Assembly: GCA_023079485.1 (NCBI GenBank)
Contig: CM041115.1
Location: 43,145,805 to 43,209,804 of the forward strand
DNA: 64,000 nt
Direction: 5' to 3'
Source: Archilochus colubris
Lineage: Eukaryota > Chordata > Aves > Apodiformes > Trochilidae
Shown: positions 12,066-22,795 of the stretch, one piece after another
Layout: every line of letters begins with the position of its first letter
Numbering within the stretch: the stretch's first letter is position 1
Notes under the pieces: generated by a model
Told to the model about the DNA's origin: nothing
The model's input: the letters and a program-made list of their open reading frames with translations, nothing else
Databases searched by the model: none
Made by a program: the position numbers and the translations under genes

Positions 12066-15000
12066 TCAAAATAGGCCAAACATGCTCCTGCATGGACAAA
12101 AGAGGGTATCAGATGGCAGCAGGCTGAGGCATCACTGATTCTTAGCCTCTCTAGAGGGCATTAATGAGAACACTATCTCAACACTATGCTGTTGATCCCA
12201 GTTCTCAACTGCAAGAATGACATGGAAACCTTTAGAAGAGAACTGTAACAGAAGATGAGAAGAGAAGCCTTGGAAGGAGACTTGTTTTGTGCTGTAAACT
12301 GTCATTTTATTAGTGAGCATTTACATGAAAGGAGTTAATGGGTATAAAACAACTGCACTAAGACGTCATGGAAACATGACAGTCAGGCAGAAAAATGCAC
12401 AAAATTGTAGTCTCCCTTGAAAGGGACTGTAATGGGATTTAGCTGCTTCCCATCAGATGAAAGTTTCTTGTAGTCAGGGATCCTATCTCTGACAATGCTG
12501 TTAGGAAATACTTTGAGAAAGACTAGAATAATAAGTCAATAATATGGTGTACTTCCCCAGAGGACTTTTCCAGGTGCCCTTGTCTCTGTGCAACTTCAAA
12601 CATGTGACCGGCACTTTTCATGTAAATTATAGAGGATGAAGAAGGTCTAAAATTCCATAATAATATATCCATGATAAGTCTACTGGAGCAAAGAGAATTC
12701 TGATATATAATCTTGTAGAGAACTCTTTTCTTTGAAGAAATATGAGATTTTTACATGGTTTGTTTAGACAAAAATGTATCTTCCTAATTCTGATCTTAGA
12801 ACACCTGAGAGAATAAATAACATAGGTTTTTAACAGGCATAAAATCAGTTTTAAACTTTAACAAGAACTTCCTGCTTATTTTTTCCTAGCAGAACACAAC
12901 TAGAGTACCAATGTGCATAATTTTGTAAATCATATTAGCACGTAAGTTAACATTTTTTTGCTGTTCATTTAGAAAATAATACCTGGATCTCATAAAATAG
13001 ACAATTCTTTTTAATTGGTAGAGCAGTCCTGTATACATCCCACTGTGTCAAACCCCATCATATATCATCACACCCTGTGATGCATACCCAACACTCTGCA
13101 ATAATCTAGGGCAAGAATGGTACTGTAGTGCAGTATACATTTGAAGAGAGAAAAAGATAGTGGGTTTGATGTGAACAATATGCCATATGCTTGTCTAAAA
13201 TAGCATAGCCTTGCACAATACACAAACATAGAGTTACCAGGTGATATAAAAAATCCCTTTTGTGCTGTGACTTCTTCAGACTTTTTAATTTCAAATCATT
13301 TAACTCTCAGGAATTAGGAAAAGGATATTAGAAAATTTGGAAAACTTTCAAGTAAACATTGATTCCAAGTCCATAATATTCATGATATTAATAAATCAGA
13401 ATTATATGCTAGTGCATCCAAAACATCAACCAGAAAAACAGCTACTCTTTTGATTTTTATTGTAAACACAGAAATATATTTTTCCTGAAAAGTTTTTGAA
13501 AAGAGTGCATTAGATATAGCAGGGGTAAACAACTTGTTTTTCCTCAGAGTTGTTAGCTGTTAAGTTTCCAGTTTTTAGAAACAATCTCTGTTTTCAGCAA
13601 GGGAATAACAGTCCTCAAGCTTGTGCCCTCCAACCTATTAAAAGCAAGCAAATATCTGAAGAATAAAAACCACCATCACTGGTACAACCACCACTGACTT
13701 CTGGGAGCTTTCATCTATAGTGGTGTACTTCGGAGTGGAATTTGGCCTTCCAGCTCTGTTTTACTCCCAAATAAGAGAAACTCAAAATCTTAAAGAAACA
13801 GTTTAAATATAGATTCCTAAATATAGCACACTAACTTTCAGAGAGTACACATGCTTCCCGCAGAAGTCAATTGACTTAATTTCCTCTCTCACTTGCACAG
13901 ACTTTGTGCCAATACGAGTGGCATTATTCTTAAGTGTGTTCAGTGAATAGGAAGGAAAGGATGTTCATTCATTTTCAACAGTAATTCACCTTAAAAAAAA
14001 TAATCTTTTAGTTAGGGACCTTAACTTAGATTTCAGTTTTTAATTCTAGGATACAAAGTATCCTCTAATACTCTAATTTTCAGCTATTCATAACCAGTTA
14101 TTTGTACGCAGCAGGAGAGGTAATCCTATCTGCACAGTGCAATTTTGTAAGTTCATGAGCAATGTTCATATGGCTTTTTCAAACAGACTGAAGTTTTATT
14201 AACATTTTACCTAGAAAAAAAGATAGAATGAGCACATCAACCTTTGTAGATCAATCATGCATTCAGTGACAGAAGAAAGGAAGAAGACTACCAGTATGAA
14301 AAAATTGATCGCAACATTGAAGTGGCCTCAGCTACTTAATTTGTACCTCTGGTACATTGAAAGAAAGTATCAGCCTGTGTATTGTTTTCTGCTGTTCACA
14401 CTGGAACTAAATCCTGCTGTAAGGCTTTTCCACAGTGAGAAATATCTTGCCTGCAGAGTTATTTTAAGGTTTGTTCGTATGATGAATGAGCCCCACTGGA
14501 AACACTTTTCTTACATTGTCACTGATATATATATTATTTTCAAAGTGAAGGAAAGCAACATTGCAAAATGATGCACAGGGAGGTCAGATTTCCATTTGAA
14601 GAACAGTATATAATATACCTACATAGAACAGTAAAATTAATCACATGTTTTATGTTACCTCAATTGCTCCTCAGAAAACTAAAAAAGAAAAAGGAACAAG
14701 AAAGGGATCACATGCTCAACTATTGATGCCTTTGACCATGCATGCACATGCAGGCACTCCTTCAGTGAGTGCCAGACAACTAACTTACATTAAAATAGCA
14801 TGGGTACATGTTTCCTCGCTGATGTTTCAAAAGTGTAATCCTCAATTTCTTGGAACACTATAGACTTTTGTATAAATTTCTGTATCTTTCGACAGTTGTT
14901 GATAACAAAGTCTCAGCTACATTTATAACAAGATGCAGAACTTCAGAATGGGAGGATTTTATTTGAATAAGTAATTTTGGAGGTAACAGGTAAAAATCAT

Positions 15001-16289
15001 CAAAAATTAATTAAAATGTCTTCCTTTGTTTGGGGTGATTAATAATATGTAAGAAAAACAGGTTTTACATAATTCATCAACCTGATGCAAACTGGCACTC
15101 TCCAGTTCCACCAGGTGGAAACCCAGCTACTCTGTGACACTTGAAAAACAGCTCTGAATTGATGTGCTTCATTGTTCTGTCACAGGACTTAAAGTCATAT
15201 GGATACAGTTTGCCACATACTACTGAAGCTTCTAGGAAAAAAACTCCACACAACACCAAAACAAATAAAATGCTCAGTTTAGAACAGAATTTTGTTTTTC
15301 TTTTTTAAGTTCTAAACTGGCAAAACAAAAGTAATATGATTGGAGTTAAAGGTGGAGAAGGACTTGGGTAAGATAATGTAGCCAGTGTTCATATTATTAA
15401 AGGACTATTTTCTTGGGAACTTGAAATTTCTAGGCATGTTTTTTGAAGACAACCTAGTAACCAGCATAAATAACACCAGGTTCAGTCTGAAGCAGCAAGG
15501 TGAAAACACCAGGATTGAATCAAAGTGGCAGTAGATGCTTCTCCTTTTCAGAGATGCATGATCATGTCAGGTAGTCTTTTCCAGTAAGTGAAAAGCAATA
15601 AAATACTTTCTTAGCAATATTCCTCTTCCCTGCATGAACAGACATTGCTGGACAGTCCAAAAGGAACCTGAAAAACTGTACTGAGGTCCCTTTAGTTCTC
15701 AGCCTTGGTTAACCTATCTACTTTTTTTGCCATTTTAAATCTTCTTTCATTATCCTCTTTTCATTCTTTCATTATCCTCTTAACCTGTCTGATTGTGGGG
15801 CACTTGTAAATCTTTTTTTTCCATAAAACATTTCTAATTAGTCTGGCTCCTTGAGTTGCTTCCTCTCTGTGATTTAAATTTCTTTGTGTTTTGTATCTAG
15901 AGTTTTTTTTCCCTTTGTTTTTTCACATTGAGACAGAGTATGAGGAAACGTAGCACCTCCTAAAAATCCATCTCCTCTGCTTCATGGGTATTAATGACAC
16001 CTCATTTCTATATGTGCACAGTATGGCAACACAATCAAAGACACTTGCACAAGGCAGAGCTCTGATACCTGTGCCTGAAGCTGAGCAATGTGCCACAACA
16101 GCAGCACCACCTGCCAGCACCAGACTGCTCAGCTCCCTGTGGTGGTTTTATCAGTATCTGTTCCTATATAGTTTTAAATTTCTGTGTCAGGTATCTCTAC
16201 TGTAGATATCAAACACTTTTTTTAGTGTTCAGTGAAGGCTGAAGTACTCAGGCCAAATTCAGACCCCTGGCAATGTTTCAGGTGGTTAG
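12066..16289. other. Unique AT-rich sequence, no gene seen
   Basis: No repeat family or exon was recognised. An 18-bp direct duplication, TTCTTTCATTATCCTCTT, occurs at about 15742-15759 and again at 15764-15781. The 104-codon frame at 14257-14571 (+) shows no motif and is treated as chance. Confidence 0.55.
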
Positions 16290-17145
16290 CATTGGTTTGC
16301 TGACAACACCAAGCTATGTGGTGAGGTTGATATGCTGGAGGCTAACCAGAGGGACCTTGACAGACTTGAGGTGGGTCCATGCAAACTGCTTGAGGTTCAA
16401 CAAGGCATTGCCCTCCATTTGGGCAATCCCAAACACAATTAGAGTTTGAGTGGAGAATGGATTGAGAACAGCCCAGAAGGGAAGAACTTTTGGGTTAATG
16501 AGCAGCTCAACACGAGCCAGACAGATGTGCACTTGCAGCCCAGAAAGCAAACTGTATCCTTGAAGCATGGCCAACAGGTCATGGGAGGTGATTCTCCACG
16601 TCCACTTCACTCTCATGAAACCTCACCCAGAGTACTGGGTCCAGTTCTGGAGCCCCCAGCATAAGAAGGGCATAGAGCTCCTGCAACGTGTCCAGAGGAG
16701 AGCCACTAAAATGATCAGAGGGCTGGAGCACCTCCCCTATAAAGATAGGCTAAGAAGTAGGGGTTGTTCAGCCTGGAGAAGAGTAGGTTCTGGGCACACC
16801 TCAGAGCATCCTTCCAATACCTAAAGTGGGGCTACAGAAAAGCCACAGATGGACTTTTTGCAGGGACATATAATGATAAGACAAAGAGGAATAGTTTTGA
16901 ACTGGAAGGGGTTAAATTTAGATAAGATATGAAGAAGAGATTTTTTTCCCACATACAGGTGGTGGGACATGGGAAGAGCGCGACCAGAGAAGTTATAGAT
17001 GCTTCTTCCCTGCAAGTGTTCAAGGTCAGGTTGGGCGGAATTTTGAGCAAAGTGGCCTCATGAAAAGTGTCCCACCCTACAGGAGGAAGATTGGAACTAA
17101 ACGAACTTTAAGGCACTTCATCACAAACCATTCTGTGATTCTATG
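16290..17145 (+). mobile_element. CR1 LINE 3' portion with intact tail
   Basis: Forward-strand CR1 starting in the reverse transcriptase palm: 'TTTGCTGACAACACCAAGCT' encodes F-A-D-N in place of the catalytic F-A-D-D. It continues through 'TGTCCAGAGGAGAGCCACTA', 'GGCTGGAGCACCTCCCCTAT' and the 3' UTR, and ends with the typical 'CATTCTGTGATTCTATG' tail. Frames are broken in several places, so it is a non-functional copy of about 860 bp. A second CR1 in the opposite orientation begins some 50 bp downstream. Confidence 0.92.
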
Positions 17146-17194
17146 TTTTTAAAGTAATCATCAAAGTAATTATCAAATGCTTAAATCATTGCAT

Positions 17195-17395
17195 CATCAA
17201 AGCTGGAAAAGATCTCTAAGATCATGAAGTCCAGCCATCTGCCCTAAAACCCCTAACCACTAAACCATCCACTGTAGCACCTCATCTACCCATCTTTTGA
17301 ACACTGTCAGGGATGATGCCTCCACCACCTCACTCCGTAGCCTCTTAAAATGTTTACCCACTCCTCCTGTGATTTTTTTTCTAATATCCTTTCTT
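17195..17395 (-). mobile_element. CR1 3'-end fragment, reverse strand
   Basis: Reverse-strand CR1 3' UTR. It contains 'AGCTGGAAAAGATCTCTAAG' near the terminus, then 'GATGCCTCCACCACCTCACT' and finally a degraded match to the block ending 'TTTCTAATATCC'. The octamer tail is not preserved. It faces the preceding copy, so the two CR1 3' ends meet tail to tail across an AT-rich spacer. Confidence 0.8.
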
Positions 17396-18370
17396 GTAAG
17401 GCAGAGACTTACTTAACATTATTGGGTTTTATATTTAAGTACTACATGAAATATAGACAGCAAATTCAATTTGAGTGTGACTTAAAGCTCCGTCATTTAA
17501 AAAAAGGAGGTTGCTTGCATGAGCACCTCTTCTTCTCCCTCTGTTTAATGGTAAGTGCTCCACATCATAGCTGTATCTGGATCATTTATTTATGCTCATA
17601 TACACTCATTTCCTGCATGGCCTATTATATGTAATCATAGTTCAACCAGACCTTTTTATCTTGCAAAGACAGGTGCTGAGCATGTCAGTGACTTGAGTCA
17701 TCAGTCTGAGCTTTCTGTTACTCAGATATTGTTTTAGAAAAAAAAATTTTATAATATAGTACAAGTTTTATGAATTACCTAATTTGTAATATTCTTCTGT
17801 CATGCACCCTCTCCTAGTCAATAGCATTCTTCTGGGTTTCTAGTAATAAAAAAATACTGCTTGGCCATTATTCCATGGTTGCACCTGAAGCAGAACAGGG
17901 CATGTGTTTTAGAATTTTTAAATGTCATCCTAATTTTCTTGATTTTTTTTTTTTTTTTTTGTAACCAAGGTTTAATTGTATATCACCCAAATTCTTACAG
18001 TTGCTACAAGAAAATATAACATTTTGACAGAGTAACCGAGAGGTAAGGTGTTATTATGGTAAACACCTGTGCAAACCACATGAAAAGACCCTGGTAATTA
18101 TCAGGGTGATAAGGATCTATAGATGAATACTCCTTTTTGCCTTTGGTATGTTTTCTAAAACACAGAAATATATTTTAAATTCCTGTAGTTATTTTAATCT
18201 TATCATATCATTCCTTGGTTTCCTCTCACAGAGAACATAAAAGTCTGATTCTCTAAACTCTGGAGACCTTACATAAGTTCTCTGTTTCCTAGAACTGTTA
18301 CATATCCACCCAAAATTATATAGAGAACAGCAAATAATTTCCAAGTAGACAAGAAAAGAGAAAGAGATAC

Positions 18371-18391
18371 TTTATTTATTTATTTATTTAA
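18371..18391. repeat. (TTTA)n microsatellite
   Basis: About five perfect TTTA units in unique sequence. Confidence 0.8.
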
Positions 18392-18667
18392 AGAAAGAAG
18401 TATTTGTTTTAAATTCTAGTACTCATGTTTTTCACATAGAGCCTTCACCTTCACTATTAAATAGTAACTTCTGAAGACATATTGTTAGTCTTTAAGACTT
18501 TTTGCAATAAATAATCATTATTTTCCCTAAGAATATCCAATGGCAGTTTTGGAAAAACAAGCCTTTTGTCTGAAGCTGGAGGATGAAAATAGCTCCCCTG
18601 GTCCTCAAATATATAACCATTACTAGTTTTCCTAGCAAAAAAGGAAAATGCTTTATGTATCTTCATT

Positions 18668-18693
18668 CATGGTAGAGGGCTTCCTCTACCATG
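18668..18693. repeat. Perfect 11-bp hairpin (inverted repeat)
   Basis: CATGGTAGAGG is followed by the 4-base loop GCTT and then by its exact reverse complement, CCTCTACCATG. A further 7-bp arm (CATTCAT at 18664-18670, overlapping the stem by three bases) has its complement ATGAATG at 18701-18707, so a longer interrupted fold is possible. No flanking transposon ends were recognised. Confidence 0.85.
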
Positions 18694-21136
18694 GGGGTGC
18701 ATGAATGGATTTGAATAATTCTTTTTTTAATTTATTTCAAAAGCAGATAGAATGTCTCCAGTTTATTACTCCTAGCATACTTCTTGCAGAAAGTACTTGT
18801 CGTATGGCAACGTACCTGCTATTCTAATAGTCCTCAGAGCAACCAGAGATTTTTAAGAAAAAAAGTCAGCAATCAAAGTAAAAGTTGCTGACAAATTAGC
18901 TTTTTCATTTTCATTGACTTAGCCTCAATTGACTTAGCCTGATTTGACTTTTCTGTAAATCCAAGATGGTGAATTGAACAACCTCCTAGGGCAAAGGTTT
19001 AAGCTAATATAAAGAAAGTGTCAGCAACTTCATCTGACCATCATTGTACCATCATTGAGCGATTGAAGATGCCATTTAAAGATAGGTTAAAGTCCTGGCA
19101 AGATCAGATCCTGGACCTCCATAGCTGGAGGTTCTGGGTTAGCCGTGCATTACTAATGTACAGCTTGCATTTCACTAATTCCACGTGTTCTGACAGCAGG
19201 GGACTCTGGGGAAAGGTCAGGGGTTTCCAGTGTTCTCCAGTGGAGACAGAGAAGAAAACTGAAGCAATTGAAACAATTTTCTTCTGAAGTGAAAGCCCAA
19301 AGTTTTCTGAGCCTTTCTGTGGCTTATTTTCTTCTCTACAGAGAGAGTATACACACATAAAAATGCATCTCTATACACTGTGGAAAACAAGCTAGCCAGA
19401 CATCAGTTATTCATATAAGCATACCAAGAAATATCACTGAGTAGGATAACATTGTATTTTTAATCAAATGGGGGGGAGTGGGATGTCCTCTAAGAGAATA
19501 GAAACCAATAGTCTTCAAAGAATTATGAACATCAACACCCTACACAGTGGAAACTATAAATATGACCCAGCATTTCCTGCATGAACCTATAATTTCTGCT
19601 TCAGTTGCAATGTTTGCTTTATAACAACATCTGGGTCTTGATTTAAAGATCTCTTGAGCAATGTCAGAATGCTTAGTAATGGGGACTTAGTCAGGATGCA
19701 ACAGTCAATGAATACTCATTACTGGCTCAGGAGAAGTCCATGATTTCAAGCAGTATATCCCACCACAGTCTACATAGAAAAGGCTACCCAGTACAGTGAC
19801 ATCTGGCCTCAATCTGATTTTTTAAAAAACCTATATCAGAAAAGCCTCTGAAATCCAACTGCAAGGTCTTTTTTTGCAAGAAACACAGAGCTAGCTTTCC
19901 TAACTATAATGTGTTAAATTTCTGCTTCTCCTCAAAACAAACATAATAGAAAGTCCCCCATCTAGCAGTAATTTAAGCTTTTTGTTCTTCCCCTGTACCA
20001 TGGATTTCATTAAAACACTACTTAAAAAGTTAATAGCCATTCAAGCATAGCTTCTATATATTTAAAATAGCTTAGCTATCATCCTCACCACCACTTACCA
20101 ATGGAAGAAATAACATGATGCATTTAACAAAGAGTGCCTGGATTTTAAGAAAGCCTCAAGATAATTTCCATTGAAGGTCAATATGTTGCTAGTGAAAAGA
20201 CGATTATAATAAAAGACAGAAAATATCTGTATAATTATTGCCCTCTTTAACCTTTAATCACTGAAATTCATTCAAAAGGTGATGTAGTTCACGGTATAAT
20301 TAATAACTCCAGAAGTCAGAATTCTAATAGATCTAAATATTCATAGACAGTTGGTTGCTCCAGTATATATGATATTTCCTCTTTGCTTTGGATGTGAGCT
20401 ATTGCAAAAGAGGGTTGTGGAAAGAATAGTTAAACCAGTGCTTCAGCCTATATAAGCCTGATTGAAAACAGGGAAGATAACTTTTAGGAAGAATGGCCTT
20501 GTAAAAATCCTTAATATCACTCAAGTGCCATGTGAGTTACAGCACAATAGAGCTGAAGTGGCACTTCCATTTCAAGATCCTGATTTCAAATACTTGTAAT
20601 TTTCATAGAAGGAAGCAGAGGATAAGAGGATATGGCTGAAAATTATATATATGTTTTCAATCTGTATGCAATTTTTTAAGCCTTTGCAGTATTTTCTGGT
20701 TTAAGAACACCTATTACAAGTTAATCTATATTCTAAAATGCCAAAAATGCTATTCAGTATGCCATAAACATATTAGTACATACTATACTATATGAATTTG
20801 TGGAAAGTGTTCAAATAATAAAATGTAGAAATAATAATACTTTCTTTCCTCCATTTATAAACCAATGGCCCTTAGCAAGAATACAGAGGAGTTGTATTTT
20901 TGCTTTTGAAACCAGGCAAAATTCATGTTGACAAGTGTTTCAGGAGTTTTCATGAGATTGCTTGCAACAAGTGGCCATAGGCAAAGCTTTTGGAAAAAAT
21001 GAGGAAAACTTTTAATAGCTCTGGAATTAATTTCATGGTTCTCTAGCAGTTTAAATTCTACTGATGTGAAATAGTGACCATGTAACACAGGGACAAGCGG
21101 AATCATTCTCTTCATTCTTTTAGAAAAATGGAATGG

Positions 21137-22105
21137 GCGCTTTTGGTTTACTTGGCAAGGTTTTGATAGTTGAGTTGGAGGGAAGGGAGCAACCAGGGTA
21201 GCTTCTGTGAGAAGATGCCAGAAGTCTACCCCCATATCAGACAGACCCAGACAGACCCATGACTGGTCAAGCCTGAGCCAGTCAGTGACTGTGGCAGCAC
21301 CTTTGTGATAATATGTTTAATACAGGGAAAAAGAACTTCTGTGCAAGAGCAGTCAGAAGAGAAGAGTGAGAATATGTGAGAGGAAGAACTCTGGGGTCAT
21401 GCAGGCCAGTGAAGGAAGGGGAGGAGGTGCTCCAGGTCATGCAGAATTGCCCTGCAGCCCATGGTGAAGACCATGGTGAGGAAGGTTGTGCCCCTGAAGT
21501 CCCTAGAGGCCCACAGCAGAACAGATACCCACCTGTATGCCCTAGAGGAACCCACCTGGAGTAGGTGGATGTGGAGGCTATGAGCCTCAAAGGAGGCTGT
21601 GAGCCTCTGGAGACTTAACACTGGAGAAGGCTTCTAGCAAGATCTGTGGACCTGTGAAGAGAGGAACGCAAGCAGGATAAATTTTCCTGGCAGGTCTATG
21701 ACCCCCTGGGGAACCCATGGTGGAGAACCCATCTCTTCCAGAAGGACATGATGGCACAGATCTTCAAGAACTTCAGCTTCAACCCCTGGGAAGGATCGAC
21801 AGTGGAGAAGTTCATGGAGGACTCTTTCCCATAGGGATCCCATGCTGGAGCATGGGACAAGCATGAGGAGGAAGAAGAGGCAGAGATACCACATGACAAG
21901 CTGGCCACAAACTCCACTCTCCGTCCTCCTGTACCACTCCAGAGCACGACATGGAGAATCTGGAAGAAAAACCCATTAAAAAGGGAGGGGTGGGGACAAA
22001 ATGTTTTGAGATCTGTTTTCTCTTCTCATTATCCTATTCTGAATTTTGATTGGCAAAAAATTAATGTTCCTAGGCTGAGTCTGTTCAGTCAGTGACAATG
22101 ATTGA
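21137..22105 (+). mobile_element. Avian endogenous retrovirus solo LTR (family 1), 3' truncated
   Basis: About 970 bp resemble a long LTR that I recognise from avian genomes. In order: a 5' part with 'GGCTTCTGTGAGAAG'-like sequence (here 'AGCTTCTGTGAGAAGATGCC'); a TATA-like promoter segment near 21306-21322; then 'GAGAATATGTGAGAG', 'GTGAAGACCATGGTGAGG' and a GC-rich middle with repeated 'CCCATGGTGGAG'-like units; and a 3' part with 'TCTTCTCATTATCCTATTCTGA'-like sequence. It breaks off within the 'CTGAGTCTGTT' block, before the expected end. No gag, pol or env sequence flanks it, so it is an LTR-only relic. The family name was not assigned. Confidence 0.68.
21306..21322 (+). promoter_or_regulatory. 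TATA-like element of the family 1 LTR
   Basis: The sequence GATAATATGTTTAAT lies where related avian LTR copies have 'GATAACATATTTAAG', the presumed U3 core promoter. It is one or two changes from that motif and probably no longer drives transcription. Confidence 0.4.
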
Positions 22106-22795
22106 GTGCAGATAGATTGAGTGAAGAAAAGTACAAAGATCAGTGTCTACAGAGCCATTGTACTGTCTACTCTTTCATATGGGTCTAAATCATGGGTCAT
22201 CTACAGCTACCACCTGCAACTCCTGGAATGCTTCCATCAGTGCTGCCTCCGTACAATCCTAAACATCCACTGGACTGACCCCGTGATCAACGTCCCTGTC
22301 CTTGAACAGGCAGGGGTCACCAGTATGGAGCCCATGATATTGAGGACACAGCTGTGCTGGGCAGGGCACGTCTCCAGGATGGAGGATCACCTCCTCCCTA
22401 AGATTGTGCTCTGTGGTGAACTTGCCACCGAGTGCCACAACAGAGGAGCCCCAGAGAGGAGATCCAAGGACTCCCTGAAACAATCCCTCAGCTGTGGCCA
22501 CACTGACTGCCGGCAGTGTCCACTCTGGCCTCCAGTTGGGAGACATGGAGACACCATCCATAACTGAGCTGCTGCCTCCTTTGGGAACACACGTGGGATC
22601 AGTCTGGAGGAGAAAAGACAGAGCAGAAAGAGCCGTGCCTTGGCTGTCCCCTCACATGAGACTTTCTGCTGTGCCTTTTGCAGCCGCACTGCCTGTCCCA
22701 CATTGGCCTTTCCAGCCATCAGCGCGCTGGAAGCAAGCCCAGGGAGAGACTCTGAAATCTTCCTTCATGAAGCCAAACCATGATGATGATGATAC
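22106..22795 (+). mobile_element. 3' end of a non-CR1 LINE, possibly RTE-like
   Basis: This element is not CR1. Its coding part has the reverse-transcriptase C-terminal region of a different non-LTR retrotransposon group, followed by a cysteine/histidine-rich terminal segment and then a short ATG-repeat tail (about 22780-22793). Simple-repeat tails of this kind are usual for RTE-type LINEs, whereas CR1 ends in octamers. Its 5' end is truncated and abuts the broken LTR. The clade is inferred from remembered similarity to proteins with 'LRTILNIHW', 'WAGHVSRMED' and 'IGL-SHQR' motifs, and needs a database search. Confidence 0.6.
22107..22567 (+). pseudogene. Non-CR1 LINE ORF2 C-terminal remnant
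   Basis: An open frame of 148 codons (22121-22567). It reads 'KISVYRAIVLSTLSYGSKSW', then 'LRTILNIHWTDPVINV', 'LRTQLCWAGHVSRMEDHLLP' and 'RGAPERRSKDSLKQSL'. These are the conserved blocks that follow the reverse transcriptase domain in one group of non-LTR retrotransposons. No catalytic motif is left, because truncation removed the endonuclease and palm. After a stop near 22567 the homology resumes: TGTGCCTTTTGCAGC encodes the C-x2-C start of a terminal zinc-finger-like motif, and a one-base frameshift separates it from a 'SHIGLSSHQRA' segment near 22700-22735. It is a dead fragment, yet less decayed than most CR1 frames nearby. Confidence 0.65.

Larger units (their letters stand above)
17396..21136. 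other. Unique AT-rich sequence, no gene seen
   Basis: No transposon family or exon was recognised. It holds a poly-T run (about 17943-17961), a short TTTA repeat (about 18371-18391), a perfect hairpin (18668-18693) and a small direct repeat of 'TTGACTTAGCCT' near 18910-18945. Confidence 0.55.

Noticed and set aside
20855..21235. 126-codon reverse frame
   Set aside because: It overlaps the start of the family 1 LTR on the opposite strand and has no domain.
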